Below are positions 63,814 through 64,000 of a stretch of 64,000 bases of DNA, in pieces. The stretch covers positions 744,001 to 808,000 of the forward strand of contig OZ245761.1 of NCBI GenBank assembly GCA_965227535.1. Direction: 5' to 3'. Numbering within the stretch: position 1 is the first letter of the stretch; each line of letters starts with the position of its first letter. Both the position numbers and the translations under genes were made by a program. Under the pieces are notes generated by a model. That model was not told where the DNA came from, did no database searches, and saw only the letters and a list, made by a program, of their open reading frames with translations. The stretch is from SZUA-430 sp965227535. GTDB taxonomy: Bacteria > Pseudomonadota > Alphaproteobacteria > Micropepsales > Micropepsaceae.

Positions 63814-64000
63814 ATGACAGAGCTAACCGAAACCGAAGTTCACCACATGCGCCACGCTCTCGGGCTCAACCAGGGCAAGGTGGCATACCGCAATCATTTC
63901 GTCACCGATCCCGAAGGCCCGGATGGGATCGTGTGGGAAGGCCTCGTCGCTCGTGGCCTTGCTACCAAGCGCAAGGGTAGCCCGCTGTCTGGCGGCGACC
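63814..64000 (+). CDS. Early phage protein, partial at right edge
   Basis: At least 62 residues (MTELTETEVHHMRHALGLNQGKVAYRNHFV...), with a strong GAGGAG ribosome site 8-13 bases before the ATG. The pattern HMRHALGL...YRNHFV, followed by a WEGLVARGLA segment, is seen in short phage proteins of unknown role. It runs past the window end. Confidence 0.6.
   Translation, partial: MTELTETEVHHMRHALGLNQGKVAYRNHFVTDPEGPDGIVWEGLVARGLATKRKGSPLSGGD

Overview
The window looks like a chromosomal segment of a high-GC alphaproteobacterium, most likely in or near the Caulobacterales/Hyphomonadaceae. The reasons are the alphaproteobacterial rRNA operon order (16S, tRNA-Ile, tRNA-Ala, 23S, 5S, initiator tRNA-Met), a large TonB-dependent receptor, an autotransporter and strong GC bias at third codon positions. 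The taxonomic call is made by eye from 16S features and gene content, without a database search.

Layout. Positions 1-2461: sulfate activation genes cysD and cysN/C on the minus strand; the latter runs off the left edge. 2676-4486: a secreted JAB/DUF4329-like gene broken by a frameshift, and a LuxR-type regulator. 4498-10577: a complete minus-strand rRNA operon with terminator, five RNA neighbours and a recognisable promoter. 10578-11926: a patatin-like lipase and a CBS-domain protein, convergent. 12197-20549: one tightly packed operon of M20 amidohydrolase, dipeptide/oligopeptide ABC importer (binding lipoprotein, two permeases, one fused double ATPase), aldehyde dehydrogenase and SDR oxidoreductase. 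A TonB-dependent receptor follows at 20692-22980. The operon reads as uptake, hydrolysis and oxidation of a peptide-like or amide-conjugated substrate. 23242-29549: an autotransporter followed by an orphan winged-helix regulator, two small calcium-binding-type proteins (EF-hand and excalibur) and a Sel1-repeat protein. A tRNA-Ser(GCT) at 29662-29754 closes the chromosomal part.

From about 29.8 kb to the right edge is a temperate, probably short-tailed (podovirus-like) prophage. From right to left on the minus strand come an early/replication block (59.7-53.3 kb: Cro-like protein, many tiny coupled genes, DUF1064 and DUF559-type nucleases, primase-like Toprim protein, RepA-like ATPase, NusG-like antiterminator, DnaB-N-like protein), then terminase, portal, a series of small virion/fibre proteins, scaffold, capsid, tail tube proteins, ejection-type proteins, tail fibre and lysis genes (endolysin, holin, overlapping spanins). 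Rightwards from 59.8 kb run an S24-family CI-like repressor and a second early operon containing a 12-bp-repeat protein, several short genes and an RlmN/Cfr-family radical SAM enzyme. The integrase and right attachment site are not in the window.

The most interesting signals are: (1) six copies of a 16-bp palindromic operator placed inside or beside three or four phage promoters, which defines the immunity circuit; (2) two apparently leaderless genes facing each other in that circuit; (3) six exact 11-bp tandem GCGC iterons next to a run of G-tracts and an A-rich stretch, a candidate phage replication origin; (4) a phage-borne RlmN-like methyltransferase with both catalytic cysteines retained; (5) a 33-unit, 12-bp tandem repeat coding for an Ala/Arg/Trp/Asp array; (6) a LamG-like domain inserted in a tail-tube protein.
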